A DNA stretch of 64,000 nt, from positions 28,113-92,112 of the forward strand of contig NZ_MCRI01000006.1 of assembly GCF_001720165.1 (NCBI RefSeq), written 5' to 3'. Within the stretch, counting starts at the first letter, position 1. Every line of letters starts with the position of its first letter. The translations under genes were made by a program, and so were the position numbers. This document shows positions 30,406 through 39,171 of the stretch, one piece after another. The notes below the pieces were generated by a model. That model searched no databases. It was not told the DNA's origin and saw nothing but the letters and a program-made list of their open reading frames with translations. Origin of the DNA: Methylophaga muralis. Its GTDB lineage: Bacteria > Pseudomonadota > Gammaproteobacteria > Nitrosococcales > Methylophagaceae.

Positions 30406-33400
30406 TATTCAGCCTCCCCAGAAATAACGACCAGACGATCACCCATACCAACTTGCGCACCGGCCTGTCGTTTAATTTCTGTGACGGTACCGGCTTGAGT
30501 TGCGGTTATCTGGATCTCCATTTTCATTGCCTCAAGAATCATCAACACATCGCCTTCTTGTACGAACGAGCCAATTTCCACTTCGACTTTCCAGACACTA
30601 CAGTTGAGCGGACTATCAACGGAAATAGCATTTTCCGGCAAAGGTGCACTTTCTTCATCGATGATCTGCGGTTCATTACCACTATCAAAATGTAAAAGAC
30701 CCTCGCGTTTCCAGTGCTCCAGCTCCTGTTCAAAGGCAAGTTCACGCTGGCGGGTAAAGCTGTCAATCGACTCTTTATGCTGCTCAATAAACTGGTTATA
30801 GCGTTTGAGATTGAAGGTGGTTTCTTCAATCTTCAGCGGATAATTGCCTTGCGGAAAATCCCGGCGGATCTGTACCAATTCATCGTGAGTGACTTCATAG
30901 AATTTGATTTGATCAAAAAAGCGTAACAACCAAGGTTTGGTGAATTCAGTGGTTTGCAGATAACGATTCCACATCTGCAGGGTCCGGCCGATAAACTGAT
31001 AACCACCTGGACCTTCCATGCCATAAACGCACAGATAGGATCCACCGATACCAACGGAGTTTTCGGCAGTCCAGGTGCGGGCAGGGTTATATTTGGTAGT
31101 GACCAGACGGTGTCTGGGATCCAGTGGTGTCGCGACCGGCGCCCCCAGATAGACATCACCCAGTCCCATCACCAGATAACTGGCTTCAAACACAATACGT
31201 TTCACTTCATCGACCGAGCTGAGCCCATTTATCCGGCGAATAAATTCAATATTATCCGGACACCAGGGCGCGTTATGTCGTACCGATTGCATGTATTTCT
31301 GGATGGCTTGCTGGCAGGCTTCATCATTCCAGGAAATCGGTAAATGCACGATACGTGCAGGTACATCCATTTCTTCGATATTGCTGATTTCTTGTTCGGC
31401 CTGTTTGAGAATACCGACCAGAGTTTCCAGTGAAATTTGCAGACCATCGTAGTGGATCTGCAGCGAACGAATACCCGGGGTGAGTTCACGTAATCCTTTG
31501 ATATTTTGTTGCTGTAACCACAACATCAACGCGTGCACTTTAAAACGCAGATTGATATCCAGTTTCAGTTCACCATATTCGACCAGCAGATAATGATCGC
31601 CGGCCAATCTGTAGCAAACATCTATACCGGTATCCGGCGACACCAGCGTGTCGTAGATTGGCGAACCAATTGCTGTGGGGGCAACCTCAACAGTTTGTTG
31701 CGTCAAATTGCTTAGCGATTCCAGTTGAGCCCGTTCCATGGCTCTGGCGGTTTCAATCGACACAGGAATAAAACGCACGGTATCGCCAGCTTTTAATTGG
31801 CCTATTTTCCACAGTTCTGCTGTGATCACGGTGGCCGGACAGACAAAACCGCCTAATGACGGACCATCGGGACCAAGGATAATCGGCATATCACCGGTGA
31901 AATCAATGGTGCCCACCGCATAGGCATTATCGTGAATATTGGAAGGATGTAATCCTGCTTCACCGCCAGTGTTTCTGGCCCATTCCGGACGTGGGCCAAT
32001 CAGCCGTATGCCGGTTCGGCTGGAGTTATAGTGAATTTTCCAGTCAGCAGCAAAAAACGTTTCAATATCCTGTTCGGTAAAGAAATCCGGCGCGCCATGC
32101 GGGCCGTAGATGACCTTAATTTCCCAGTGAGTGGTTATCTCTGGGATTAATTCGGCAGGCGTTGTTGTTAAATCAACGACTGCTGTTTCGTCTGATAAAT
32201 GAAGAACATCGCCGGTTTTTAAAGTACGACCGACATGGCCACCAAATTGCCCCAGGGTAAAGGTGGAGCGTGAACCCAGGTAATTCGGGCATTGAATGCC
32301 ACCGGCAACCAGCAGATAAGCTCTTGTACCAGCGGCTTTGATTTGCCCCAGCGTTAGTTTGTCGCCGCTAGACACTGAATAAATTTGCCAGCAATCAATC
32401 GGCTCACCATTGAGTTTGGCCTCAATGGTGGCGCCGGTGATGATAATTTGGCTGCTGCAGTTAAATACCAGTTCCGGGCCGCTCAATGTAATTTCCAGTC
32501 CGGCACAGTCTTCGGTATTGCCAAGCAGACGATTACCCAGCCTGAACGACCAGTTGTCGTAAGGCCCTGAAGGCGGAATGCCGATATCCCAATAACCTTG
32601 CCTGCCAGGATAATCCTGCACTGTGGTCATGGTGCCCGGCGATAAAACACTAAAGGTATTGGGGGAGTAGACAAAACTGTCCAGATAACGGGTGGTGATG
32701 CTGGCGGATAAAAAGGCCGCATCATTCAGAATATGGCTGAGATAATCGGTATTGGTTTCAATACCGTAGATACTGATTTGTTTCAGTGCTGTAAGTAGTT
32801 TCGCATGCGCTGTTTCGCGTGTTTCTGCAAAGCTGATCACTTTGGCTAGCATCGGATCAAAAAACGGCGAGATCTCGATGCCGGGTTTGATCCAGTGATC
32901 AATACGTAGATCGGGCAATTGTGGAAATACGACTTCGGTTAACAGTCCGGCTGATGGCTGGAATTTTTTGAATGGATCTTCGGCATACAAACGCACCTGT
33001 ATCGCATGACCGTGAGGTTCAGGGGCCTCCACCGGTAAAGTGTTTTCCTGCGCTCCGACCTCGATCATCCAGCGCACCAGATCCACCTGATAAATGGCTT
33101 CGGTCACTCCATGCTCAACCTGCAGCCGGGTATTCACCTCCAGAAAATAAAAATCATGTGACTGGGCGTCGTAGACAAATTCGACGGTACCGGCGCTACG
33201 ATATTTGACTGCTGCCATTAACCGAACCGCAACCTCGTGCATAGACTGACGAACATTGTCTGGAATATTTGGCGCCGGAGCTTCTTCGATAACTTTCTGA
33301 TTACGTCGCTGACTGGAGCAGTCCCGATCGCCCAGTGCCAGCACATGACCCTGACCATCACCAATGATCTGCACCTCGATATGTCGTGCCTGAGTGATAA

Positions 33401-34001
33401 ATTTTTCGATAAACACGCCATCATTGGAAAAATTATTGGCACCCAGCCGTTTAACTGAATTGAAAGCATTTTTCAGCTCATCTTCGTTATCACAACGACT
33501 CATGCCGATACCACCACCGCCGGCGGTGGATTTCAGCATCACTGGATAACCAATGGTTTGAGCGATAGCGATCGCCTGTTCAATATCCTCAAGTAATTCT
33601 GAACCGGGCAATAACGGCACAGCACTCTGCTGAGCCAGCGCTCTGGCGCTGTGTTTCAGGCCAAACGCTTCCATCTGCTCAGGTGTCGGCCCCAGAAAAA
33701 CCAGATTATTGGCTTCACAAAGTCGGGCAAAGTCGGGGTTTTCACTTAAAAAACCATAACCGGGATGAATGGCTTGTGCGCCGGTTTCTTTGGCAATTTT
33801 GAGAATGCGTTGCTGATTCAGATAAGTGTCTGCGGCGCGGCCTTCTCCAAGAGAAAAAGCTTCATCAGCTGTGCTGACATGCAATGAGTCTCGATCCGCT
33901 TCGGCATAAATCGCTACGGCCTGAATGCCCATTTGATGAAGGGTGCGGATAATCCGGGTGGCAATAGCCCCGCGGTTGGCAATTAAAATCTTCTTGAACA
34001 T
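30405..34001 (-). CDS. uca: Biotin-dependent urea/guanidine carboxylase
   Basis: A 1198-residue multidomain carboxylase. Residues 1 to ~450 are biotin carboxylase (KILIANRGAIATRII, the ATP-grasp KSTAGGGGIGMS, FLEVNTRLQVEHGVTE). The middle ~460-1000 holds the carboxyltransferase related to KipI-KipA (TVQDYPGRQGYWDIGIPPSGP). The C-terminus is a biotinyl domain with LEAMKMEIQ. The enzyme is annotated as urea carboxylase in most genomes. Here the guanidine-I riboswitch and the two DUF1989 partners point to guanidine as the true substrate, giving carboxyguanidine; this is inferred from context. It starts 87 bases after the second DUF1989 gene. Confidence 0.94.
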   Translation of the reverse strand: MFKKILIANRGAIATRIIRTLHQMGIQAVAIYAEADRDSLHVSTADEAFSLGEGRAADTYLNQQRILKIAKETGAQAIHPGYGFLSENPDFARLCEANNLVFLGPTPEQMEAFGLKHSARALAQQSAVPLLPGSELLEDIEQAIAIAQTIGYPVMLKSTAGGGGIGMSRCDNEDELKNAFNSVKRLGANNFSNDGVFIEKFITQARHIEVQIIGDGQGHVLALGDRDCSSQRRNQKVIEEAPAPNIPDNVRQSMHEVAVRLMAAVKYRSAGTVEFVYDAQSHDFYFLEVNTRLQVEHGVTEAIYQVDLVRWMIEVGAQENTLPVEAPEPHGHAIQVRLYAEDPFKKFQPSAGLLTEVVFPQLPDLRIDHWIKPGIEISPFFDPMLAKVISFAETRETAHAKLLTALKQISIYGIETNTDYLSHILNDAAFLSASITTRYLDSFVYSPNTFSVLSPGTMTTVQDYPGRQGYWDIGIPPSGPYDNWSFRLGNRLLGNTEDCAGLEITLSGPELVFNCSSQIIITGATIEAKLNGEPIDCWQIYSVSSGDKLTLGQIKAAGTRAYLLVAGGIQCPNYLGSRSTFTLGQFGGHVGRTLKTGDVLHLSDETAVVDLTTTPAELIPEITTHWEIKVIYGPHGAPDFFTEQDIETFFAADWKIHYNSSRTGIRLIGPRPEWARNTGGEAGLHPSNIHDNAYAVGTIDFTGDMPIILGPDGPSLGGFVCPATVITAELWKIGQLKAGDTVRFIPVSIETARAMERAQLESLSNLTQQTVEVAPTAIGSPIYDTLVSPDTGIDVCYRLAGDHYLLVEYGELKLDINLRFKVHALMLWLQQQNIKGLRELTPGIRSLQIHYDGLQISLETLVGILKQAEQEISNIEEMDVPARIVHLPISWNDEACQQAIQKYMQSVRHNAPWCPDNIEFIRRINGLSSVDEVKRIVFEASYLVMGLGDVYLGAPVATPLDPRHRLVTTKYNPARTWTAENSVGIGGSYLCVYGMEGPGGYQFIGRTLQMWNRYLQTTEFTKPWLLRFFDQIKFYEVTHDELVQIRRDFPQGNYPLKIEETTFNLKRYNQFIEQHKESIDSFTRQRELAFEQELEHWKREGLLHFDSGNEPQIIDEESAPLPENAISVDSPLNCSVWKVEVEIGSFVQEGDVLMILEAMKMEIQITATQAGTVTEIKRQAGAQVGMGDRLVVISGEAE

Positions 34002-34088
34002 GGTTTTATCATCTCAAGGTGTGGGTCGTCCCACTTAATTCCGGCGTGTTTCAAGTCGTCTTAAAACACGTTATTGCTGTTGTTCTGT

Positions 34089-34727
34089 TCAATCCCAGAT
34101 GTAAAGGCCTATCGGAGTAGGGTTGTAGGCATTACAGGGGTTATTGAGCTGTGGACAATTGGAAATCAACACGATGACATCCATTTCGGCCTGCAATTCA
34201 ACGTATTTACCGGCTTCTGAAATACCGTCAGCAAAGGTCAATCCACCTTGTTCGGTAACCGGTACATTCATGAAAAAATTAATGTTATGAGTGATATCGC
34301 GTTTGCTGATGCCAAACTGTTCATTTTCAGCAACAGCCAGCATCCAGCTATCACGACAGGCGTGCATGGTTTTCTTTTCCAGGGCGTAACGCACAGTATT
34401 GGATTCGGTAGCACAGGCACCGCCCAACGTATCGTGGCGACCACAGGTATCAGCGATAATGGTTAGCATCGGATTGCCCATATTGCTCAACAATGTCGTA
34501 CCGGCAGTCAGATACACATTTTTCTGCTCACGTATGGTGTCCATTGCGCTATAGCGTTCTGCAGGATCAGCGGCGCTATAAAACAGAATGTCGGCTGCCT
34601 GATTACCGTGCAGATCGACGATACGCAGCGTTTGGTTTTTCAGCAGTGGCTTCATCCAGTAATCACCGGCCAGTACTTCTTCGTAACGGGCGGCTTCATT
34701 GGTATTCAAATGACTTTCTTTAATCAC
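34089..34727 (-). CDS. cgdB: Carboxylase-associated DUF1989 protein 2 (carboxyguanidine deiminase subunit)
   Basis: A 212-residue DUF1989 protein, the second urea-carboxylase-associated protein. [16 protein letters not shown] and the final [19 protein letters not shown] hold conserved cysteines expected to bind metal. In guanidine users the pair acts as a heteromeric carboxyguanidine deiminase giving allophanate and ammonia. I place the start at GTG 34727, with AAAAAAGGAC upstream; the ATG at 34760 lies inside the preceding gene and its first codons include that ribosome site. It is paralogous to the neighbour at 34745. Which of the two is A or B is assigned by order only. Confidence 0.8.
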   Translation of the reverse strand: MIKESHLNTNEAARYEEVLAGDYWMKPLLKNQTLRIVDLHGNQAADILFYSAADPAERYSAMDTIREQKNVYLTAGTTLLSNMGNPMLTIIADTCGRHDTLGGACATESNTVRYALEKKTMHACRDSWMLAVAENEQFGISKRDITHNINFFMNVPVTEQGGLTFADGISEAGKYVELQAEMDVIVLISNCPQLNNPCNAYNPTPIGLYIWD

Positions 34728-34744
34728 GTTCTGTTTGTCCTTTT

Positions 34745-35485
34745 TTAATGATGTCCACACAGGTGATAGAGACGGTTGTTTTCAAAACCACGCTGGTTTT
34801 CGGCACAGGCATTCAGGCACACATCGTCTTCAGTGACAGCGGCAGCATTACGGATTTGATAGGTAACGGAGTTTTTCGGATAGGTTGCTGCCGTATTCAT
34901 CGGGTGCGGGCAGGTGTGGAACAGCACCAGGGTATCCATTTCAAAGCGTAAATCGATGTGATCTCCGGCCTTACTGTGATTTTCCACAAAGGTCAGATTG
35001 CCTAGGTCATCGGTTTTTATGCAGCTGAAAAGATTCAGGTTGGCTGCCATATCGCGTTTATTCAGACCGTATTTGGCTAACTCGACTAAAAACGCCTGTT
35101 CGCCACTGATGGTCCAATCATTTCGAAACTGTTGGTAATTTTTGACACCCCATTTAGCCTGCAACGCAGCATTGGTCAGATTGCCACCAACGGTATCGTG
35201 CCAGCCAACGGTATCTTCAGTGATCGAGCAGAAGATGCGGCCCATATCAGAATAAAGACAGTGACCTTTGGTCAGTTTAAATGTGTGCTGACATTTCAAG
35301 GTATCAGGAGCGTTGTAGCGTTCCAGCGTATTCTCCGGGTTATAAAACAACATGCCGACATTGGCGCCGCCATCCTGATCAATCAGCCGCAGGGTGGTAC
35401 CTTTGCGCATCAGCATTGACCAGTGGGCGCCGCCTGGTAGGGTGTCCTGATATAAAACGTCTTTGTCTTGGGTAATTTCAGTCAT
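34745..35485 (-). CDS. cgdA: Carboxylase-associated DUF1989 protein 1 (carboxyguanidine deiminase subunit)
   Basis: A 246-residue DUF1989 protein. [47 protein letters not shown] is the family N-terminal half; HTCPHPMN and [17 protein letters not shown] supply the cysteines near the end. It shares the fold and several motifs with the gene at 34089, so the two are paralogs forming one enzyme. Its start overlaps the ABC ATPase gene by eight bases. Role as above: removal of an imino group as ammonia from carboxyguanidine, inferred from known guanidine-degradation clusters with the same gene set. Confidence 0.82.
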   Translation of the reverse strand: MTEITQDKDVLYQDTLPGGAHWSMLMRKGTTLRLIDQDGGANVGMLFYNPENTLERYNAPDTLKCQHTFKLTKGHCLYSDMGRIFCSITEDTVGWHDTVGGNLTNAALQAKWGVKNYQQFRNDWTISGEQAFLVELAKYGLNKRDMAANLNLFSCIKTDDLGNLTFVENHSKAGDHIDLRFEMDTLVLFHTCPHPMNTAATYPKNSVTYQIRNAAAVTEDDVCLNACAENQRGFENNRLYHLCGHH

Positions 35486-36263
35486 TTTGTTTAACCTGTT
35501 GCGTCGTTAATTTTTCTTGAATGTCACTTATTGATTGTTTTCTGGAACGTCCTACCGGTATGTCATAGGTGATCGACGCCCCATAACGGTTTGGCTGATC
35601 CGGATCATGTCGTTGTTTATCAAATACCAGCAGTTGAGTGCCTAATGAAAAGCCCTCGGACAAATCATGGGTGATCATAAAAATGGTGATATTGGTCTCG
35701 CGCCAGATATCCAGAATCAACTCATGCATATCGGATCGAATACCTGGATCAAGTGCACCAAACGGCTCATCCAGTAACAGGATCTGCGGTTGTTTAATTA
35801 ATGCCTGAGCGATTGCCAGACGTTGCTGCATACCTCCTGACAATTCGCTGGGATATTTGGTTAAAGCGTGGTCGAGACCAACCTTTTCCAACAAAGCAAC
35901 TGCTCGCTCACGAATGGCCTGACGTTTTTTACCAAAGCAGCGACCCAGTATTGGAGATTCCTTAAACTCTTCACCCAGCATCACGTTCTCTACAACGTTG
36001 AGATGAGAAAATACCGAGTATTTCTGAAACACAATGCCTCGATCAGCGCCGGGTTCACTGGGTATCGGTTTACCATTTAACAGTAATTCACCCCGAGTGG
36101 GTTGTTCGGTTCCTAACAGCATTTTCAGAAAGGTGGTTTTGCCGCAACCTGAAGCACCAACCAGCGTGACAAACTCGCCGGCTTTGACATCCAGATTGAT
36201 GTTTTCCAGCACGATATTGTCGCCATATTCCTTCCAAAGGTTTTTGATTTTAATATCGTTCAT
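35478..36263 (-). CDS. ABC transporter ATP-binding protein (guanidine/urea-type uptake)
   Basis: A 261-residue ABC ATPase of the nitrate/sulfonate/taurine class. Walker A is GASGCGKTTFL, the signature is LSGGMQQRLAIAQAL, Walker B is QILLLDEPFGALD, and the switch His is in FMITHDLSEG. It overlaps the permease gene by four bases and the DUF1989 gene by eight, so it is part of one unit. It energises uptake by the permease and binding protein next door. Substrate assignment to guanidine follows from the riboswitch and downstream enzymes, not from residues in this protein. Confidence 0.92.
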   Translation of the reverse strand: MNDIKIKNLWKEYGDNIVLENINLDVKAGEFVTLVGASGCGKTTFLKMLLGTEQPTRGELLLNGKPIPSEPGADRGIVFQKYSVFSHLNVVENVMLGEEFKESPILGRCFGKKRQAIRERAVALLEKVGLDHALTKYPSELSGGMQQRLAIAQALIKQPQILLLDEPFGALDPGIRSDMHELILDIWRETNITIFMITHDLSEGFSLGTQLLVFDKQRHDPDQPNRYGASITYDIPVGRSRKQSISDIQEKLTTQQVKQND

Positions 36264-37087
36264 TTGCCTTCCCCTTGGTCAGTCGAATGCCAGGGGAAAA
36301 CGCTTTTTGACAGGCGTCTTAATAGAAAATCCATTAGGAATGCCAACAGCGTGATCCACACCACGTAGGGCAAAATGATGTCCATCGACATATAACGTCT
36401 AACCAGGAAAATCCGATAGCCAAGGCCCTCGGTGGAGGAGATGGCCTCTGCTGCAATCAGAAATAACCACGCCGAGCCCAGACTCAAGCGAACCGCATCA
36501 ATCAACTTGGGTAACACTTGAGGTAACACCACCCGCAGAATCAGTTGCCAGCTGTTGGCACCTAATGTCTGGGCTTTGATGATGATTTCATTGGGTAATG
36601 CCATTACCCTGAGTTGTACGTCCCGAATCAGAAAAGGCGTAATACCCAGCACGATTAGCATCACTTTTGAAAGTTCACCAAGGCCAAAAATGATGAACAA
36701 TATCGGCAGAATGGCTAAAGGCGGCACTAGTGAAATGATGGTGATCACCGGCGCTATTCCTGCTCTGACGAGAGGAATAATACCGATCATAATACCAACC
36801 ACCAGACCAATCAGCGCGCTGATGGCCACACCTAACCCCAGCCTTTGTAAACTAGCCGCCGTATCCGCCCACAGTAAGTACTCACCTGTACGTTTGTTCG
36901 GCTCGAACGCCATATAGGAAATGGCATTTACAAAAGACTGGAATGACGGCATCAGCTTATCATTCGGGTTAATCGCCAGCCGTTCATTGGAAAAATAAAA
37001 ATACACCAGTCCAATGACAATGAAGGGCAACAGACCCAGAATGCATTTCCCTAATATGCCTGGACGCTGATTGATAATTCTCTTCAC
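36260..37087 (-). CDS. ABC transporter permease (guanidine/urea-type uptake)
   Basis: A 275-residue inner-membrane permease with about six hydrophobic segments. The cytoplasmic EAA-like loop that contacts the ATPase is ALPNEIIIKAQTLGANSWQLILRVVLPQVLPKLIDAVRLSLG. It belongs to the SsuC/TauC/NrtB type of BPD permeases. Its ATG lies 24 bases after the binding-protein gene. With only one permease gene present, the transporter presumably works as a homodimer of this subunit. Confidence 0.9.
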   Translation of the reverse strand: MKRIINQRPGILGKCILGLLPFIVIGLVYFYFSNERLAINPNDKLMPSFQSFVNAISYMAFEPNKRTGEYLLWADTAASLQRLGLGVAISALIGLVVGIMIGIIPLVRAGIAPVITIISLVPPLAILPILFIIFGLGELSKVMLIVLGITPFLIRDVQLRVMALPNEIIIKAQTLGANSWQLILRVVLPQVLPKLIDAVRLSLGSAWLFLIAAEAISSTEGLGYRIFLVRRYMSMDIILPYVVWITLLAFLMDFLLRRLSKSVFPWHSTDQGEGK

Positions 37088-37111
37088 GAGAAACTCCCTG
37101 TTTTACTTACT

Positions 37112-38179
37112 TTAGAGAGCGTTATCCGCTGCCATTTTCATAAAGCTGGAATCAAACCGGAGTTTGACGTTATTTGTATCACCCGCCACCTCACCGTTGG
37201 GATAGGCAATACCGATAAAGTCAGCATTCATTGCTCCATCACCCAGCAAACCATGATCAAAAGAAAAATCAGTGATGTGTTTCATGGTGGATTGTAGTTG
37301 TTCGCTCTCAGTAAAACTGACGGCTTCAGCTGCGGTGTAGAACATGTTGGTGGCATCGAGTTGAGCTTTGTAACCAGCGAGATCGGTTCCCGAAGCTTCC
37401 GCCATCATGGTCAAAGCTTCTTCATCACCAGCTTGCATTTTGGCCATGATTTCATACCATGCGCCGGTTAACGCTTTACCAAAAGCCGGATTCGCTTCTA
37501 GCGTTTCAGTGTTAACCACTAACATGTCGATAATTTCGCCTGGGATATCGGATGAATCAAATACCTTGGTGGTATTCGGCACTGCAGTGATTTCGGAGAG
37601 TAACGGGTTCCAGGTCACTGTGGATGTGACATCGGCGGCATTAAACACGCCCACCAAATCAGCATCTGACGTATTTACTACAGTGACGTCACGTTCACTC
37701 ATCTTCACGCTATCCAGCGCACGAGCTAGCAGGTAATGGGAAACCGATAATTCGACCAGATTTACGCGTTGACCTTTAATATCGGCAAGCGTTTTATCGG
37801 AGCCTTTCAGCACAATACCGTCGTTGCCATTTGAGAAGTCGCCGATGATTAAAGCTGTGCTATCTACTCCGCCTGCGGCAGGAATAGTGAGCGCATCCAT
37901 ATTGGTCATGGTGCAGCCATCAAACTGACCAGCAGTATATTGATTAATGGATTCGATATAGTCGTTGATCTGCACGACATCGATTTCGATATCGTATTTA
38001 TCTGCCCACTTTTTAACGATGCCTGCGTTATCAGCATAATCCCAAGGCATCCAGCCGGCATAAATGGTCCAGGCGATACTGAATTTATCTTTGGTTTCAG
38101 CATGTGCTGATAGCGGGGAGAGCAGAGCAGAAAAAGAAAGCAGTAATACACTGCAAATACGGAAGAATGAATGCTTCAT
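37112..38179 (-). CDS. Periplasmic substrate-binding protein of the ABC transporter
   Basis: A 355-residue secreted binding protein of the NMT1/SsuA-like class. A signal peptide covers about the first 27 residues (hydrophobic ICSVLLLSFSALLSPLSAHA, cut near AHA-ETK). The body begins FSIAWTIYAGWMPWDYADNAGIVKKWADKY; aromatic residues early in such proteins often line the ligand pocket. First gene of the operon, immediately downstream of the guanidine-I riboswitch; ribosome site GAGG is 10 bases before ATG. Proposed ligand guanidine (inference). Confidence 0.9.
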   Translation of the reverse strand: MKHSFFRICSVLLLSFSALLSPLSAHAETKDKFSIAWTIYAGWMPWDYADNAGIVKKWADKYDIEIDVVQINDYIESINQYTAGQFDGCTMTNMDALTIPAAGGVDSTALIIGDFSNGNDGIVLKGSDKTLADIKGQRVNLVELSVSHYLLARALDSVKMSERDVTVVNTSDADLVGVFNAADVTSTVTWNPLLSEITAVPNTTKVFDSSDIPGEIIDMLVVNTETLEANPAFGKALTGAWYEIMAKMQAGDEEALTMMAEASGTDLAGYKAQLDATNMFYTAAEAVSFTESEQLQSTMKHITDFSFDHGLLGDGAMNADFIGIAYPNGEVAGDTNNVKLRFDSSFMKMAADNAL

Positions 38180-38221
38180 TTGGGTAATACCTCACAGCTT
38201 AAGGTTAAAAACACGGTGAAA

Positions 38222-38245
38222 GAGATGTTTTATTCAAACAATCTC
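38222..38245 (-). promoter_or_regulatory. Expression-platform hairpin of the riboswitch
   Basis: On the minus strand GAGAT-T-GTTT pairs with AAAC-ATCTC (one bulged T, five-base loop). Its 5' arm starts inside the conserved GGGAGA end of the aptamer, so this hairpin and the full ligand-bound fold may exclude each other. A T-rich stretch (TTTCACCGTGTTTTT) follows, though it is broken. Confidence 0.5.
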
Positions 38246-38333
38246 CCGGGCTTTTATCCCTCCGTGTAACCTTCGCTGTGAAGGTCGGTCACTCTCGGTC
38301 CAGACGTTATTTGCATAACCGGAACCCTAGAGA
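38241..38333 (-). ncRNA. Guanidine-I (ykkC) riboswitch
   Basis: Read on the minus strand the leader contains the ykkC signature in order: CTAGGGTTCCGG, then GGACCGAGAGTGACCGACC, a variable hairpin CCTTCACAGCGAAGG, then ACACGGAGGGATAAAAGCC and CGGGAGA. These are the conserved blocks of the guanidine-I aptamer, with spacing as in the family. It lies about 60 bases before the binding-protein start codon and controls the whole carboxylase operon, switching it on with guanidine. This is the strongest evidence that the operon is for guanidine, not urea. Confidence 0.93.
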
Positions 38334-38557
38334 CCTATTGCTGTTCTTTTGGTGCGATTAAAACACCTCTGACACGCTATGATTATTAACGCAGGATTCA
38401 GGCCAACCCAATTAAAAGGTTTTATAGTTAATAAAAACAAAGGTTTGATTGGATTGGCAGGGCGCAATGAATTTATTTAACGCACCTTATTTGTGCGTTA
38501 CTTAGTGTTAACGCCCAATCTTGGAGCGGTTTGAGTGGTGTTTCCGGTTCATTTTCC
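38334..38557. other. Gap upstream of the riboswitch
   Basis: About 220 bases without a gene. It is AT-rich and must contain the promoter of the guanidine operon on the minus strand, but I could not pick a convincing hexamer pair. On the other side it abuts the ssb terminator. No repeat or RNA gene was seen. Confidence 0.5.
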
Positions 38558-38592
38558 AAAAAAAAGCCCCTATTTTCAGGGGCTGTTTTGTA
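38558..38592 (-). terminator. Rho-independent terminator of ssb
   Basis: On the minus strand AGCCCCT pairs with AGGGGCT around GAAAAT, followed by an unbroken T run (the A run 38558-38564 on the plus strand). It begins about 20 bases after the ssb stop. Confidence 0.92.
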
Positions 38593-38607
38593 AGTATTTG
38601 TTGATGA

Positions 38608-39108
38608 TCAGAACGGAATATCATCATCATAGTAATCTGCTTCACCACCAGAACCATAATCCGGTCCGGCAGAAGCTGAGGCCGGTTGTGGGTTGTTATA
38701 GTTACTTTTCGCTGCTGGTTGAGAAGGGCGGCCTTGATTGTAATCCTGATTATCACTGCTACCGCCACCACCGGCGCCTTTGCTGTCTAGCATGGTCATT
38801 TCATTGGCAATAATTTCTGTTGAGTATTGATCCTGGCCTTGCTGATTTTGCCATTTACGCGTCTGAATACGGCCTTCAATATAGACTTGAGAGCCTTTAC
38901 GCAAATATTGCTGTGCAATCTCACCCAGCTTGTTGCGTAACACGACCCGGTGCCATTCGGTACGCTCCTGGCGCTCACCGGTTTGTTTGTCACGCCAGCT
39001 TTCTGAAGTAGCAATCCGCAAATTACAGATCGAGCCGCCATTAGGAAAAGCCCGGCTTTCAGGATCGACCCCGAGTCTGCCAACCAGAATAACTTTGTTT
39101 ACTGACAT
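38608..39108 (-). CDS. ssb: Single-stranded DNA-binding protein
   Basis: A 166-residue SSB. The OB-fold (residues 1-110) begins [23 protein letters not shown] and includes [31 protein letters not shown] flexible Gly/Gln/Ser/Pro linker leads to the acidic tip DDDIPF, which docks partner proteins such as RecQ, PriA and exonuclease I. It follows the MFS gene on the same strand with uvrA beyond, the ssb-MFS-uvrA order seen in pseudomonads and relatives. Confidence 0.97.
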   Translation of the reverse strand: MSVNKVILVGRLGVDPESRAFPNGGSICNLRIATSESWRDKQTGERQERTEWHRVVLRNKLGEIAQQYLRKGSQVYIEGRIQTRKWQNQQGQDQYSTEIIANEMTMLDSKGAGGGGSSDNQDYNQGRPSQPAAKSNYNNPQPASASAGPDYGSGGEADYYDDDIPF

Positions 39109-39171
39109 GGTGAATTCCTTTACTAATTCAAATTGTTGTTCATTTTACGCATAAATCAGAGACGCTTCGAG

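Noticed and set aside
30405..34001. True urea carboxylase operon
   Set aside because: The guanidine-I aptamer and DUF1989 pair favour guanidine; urea carboxylase kept only as family name.
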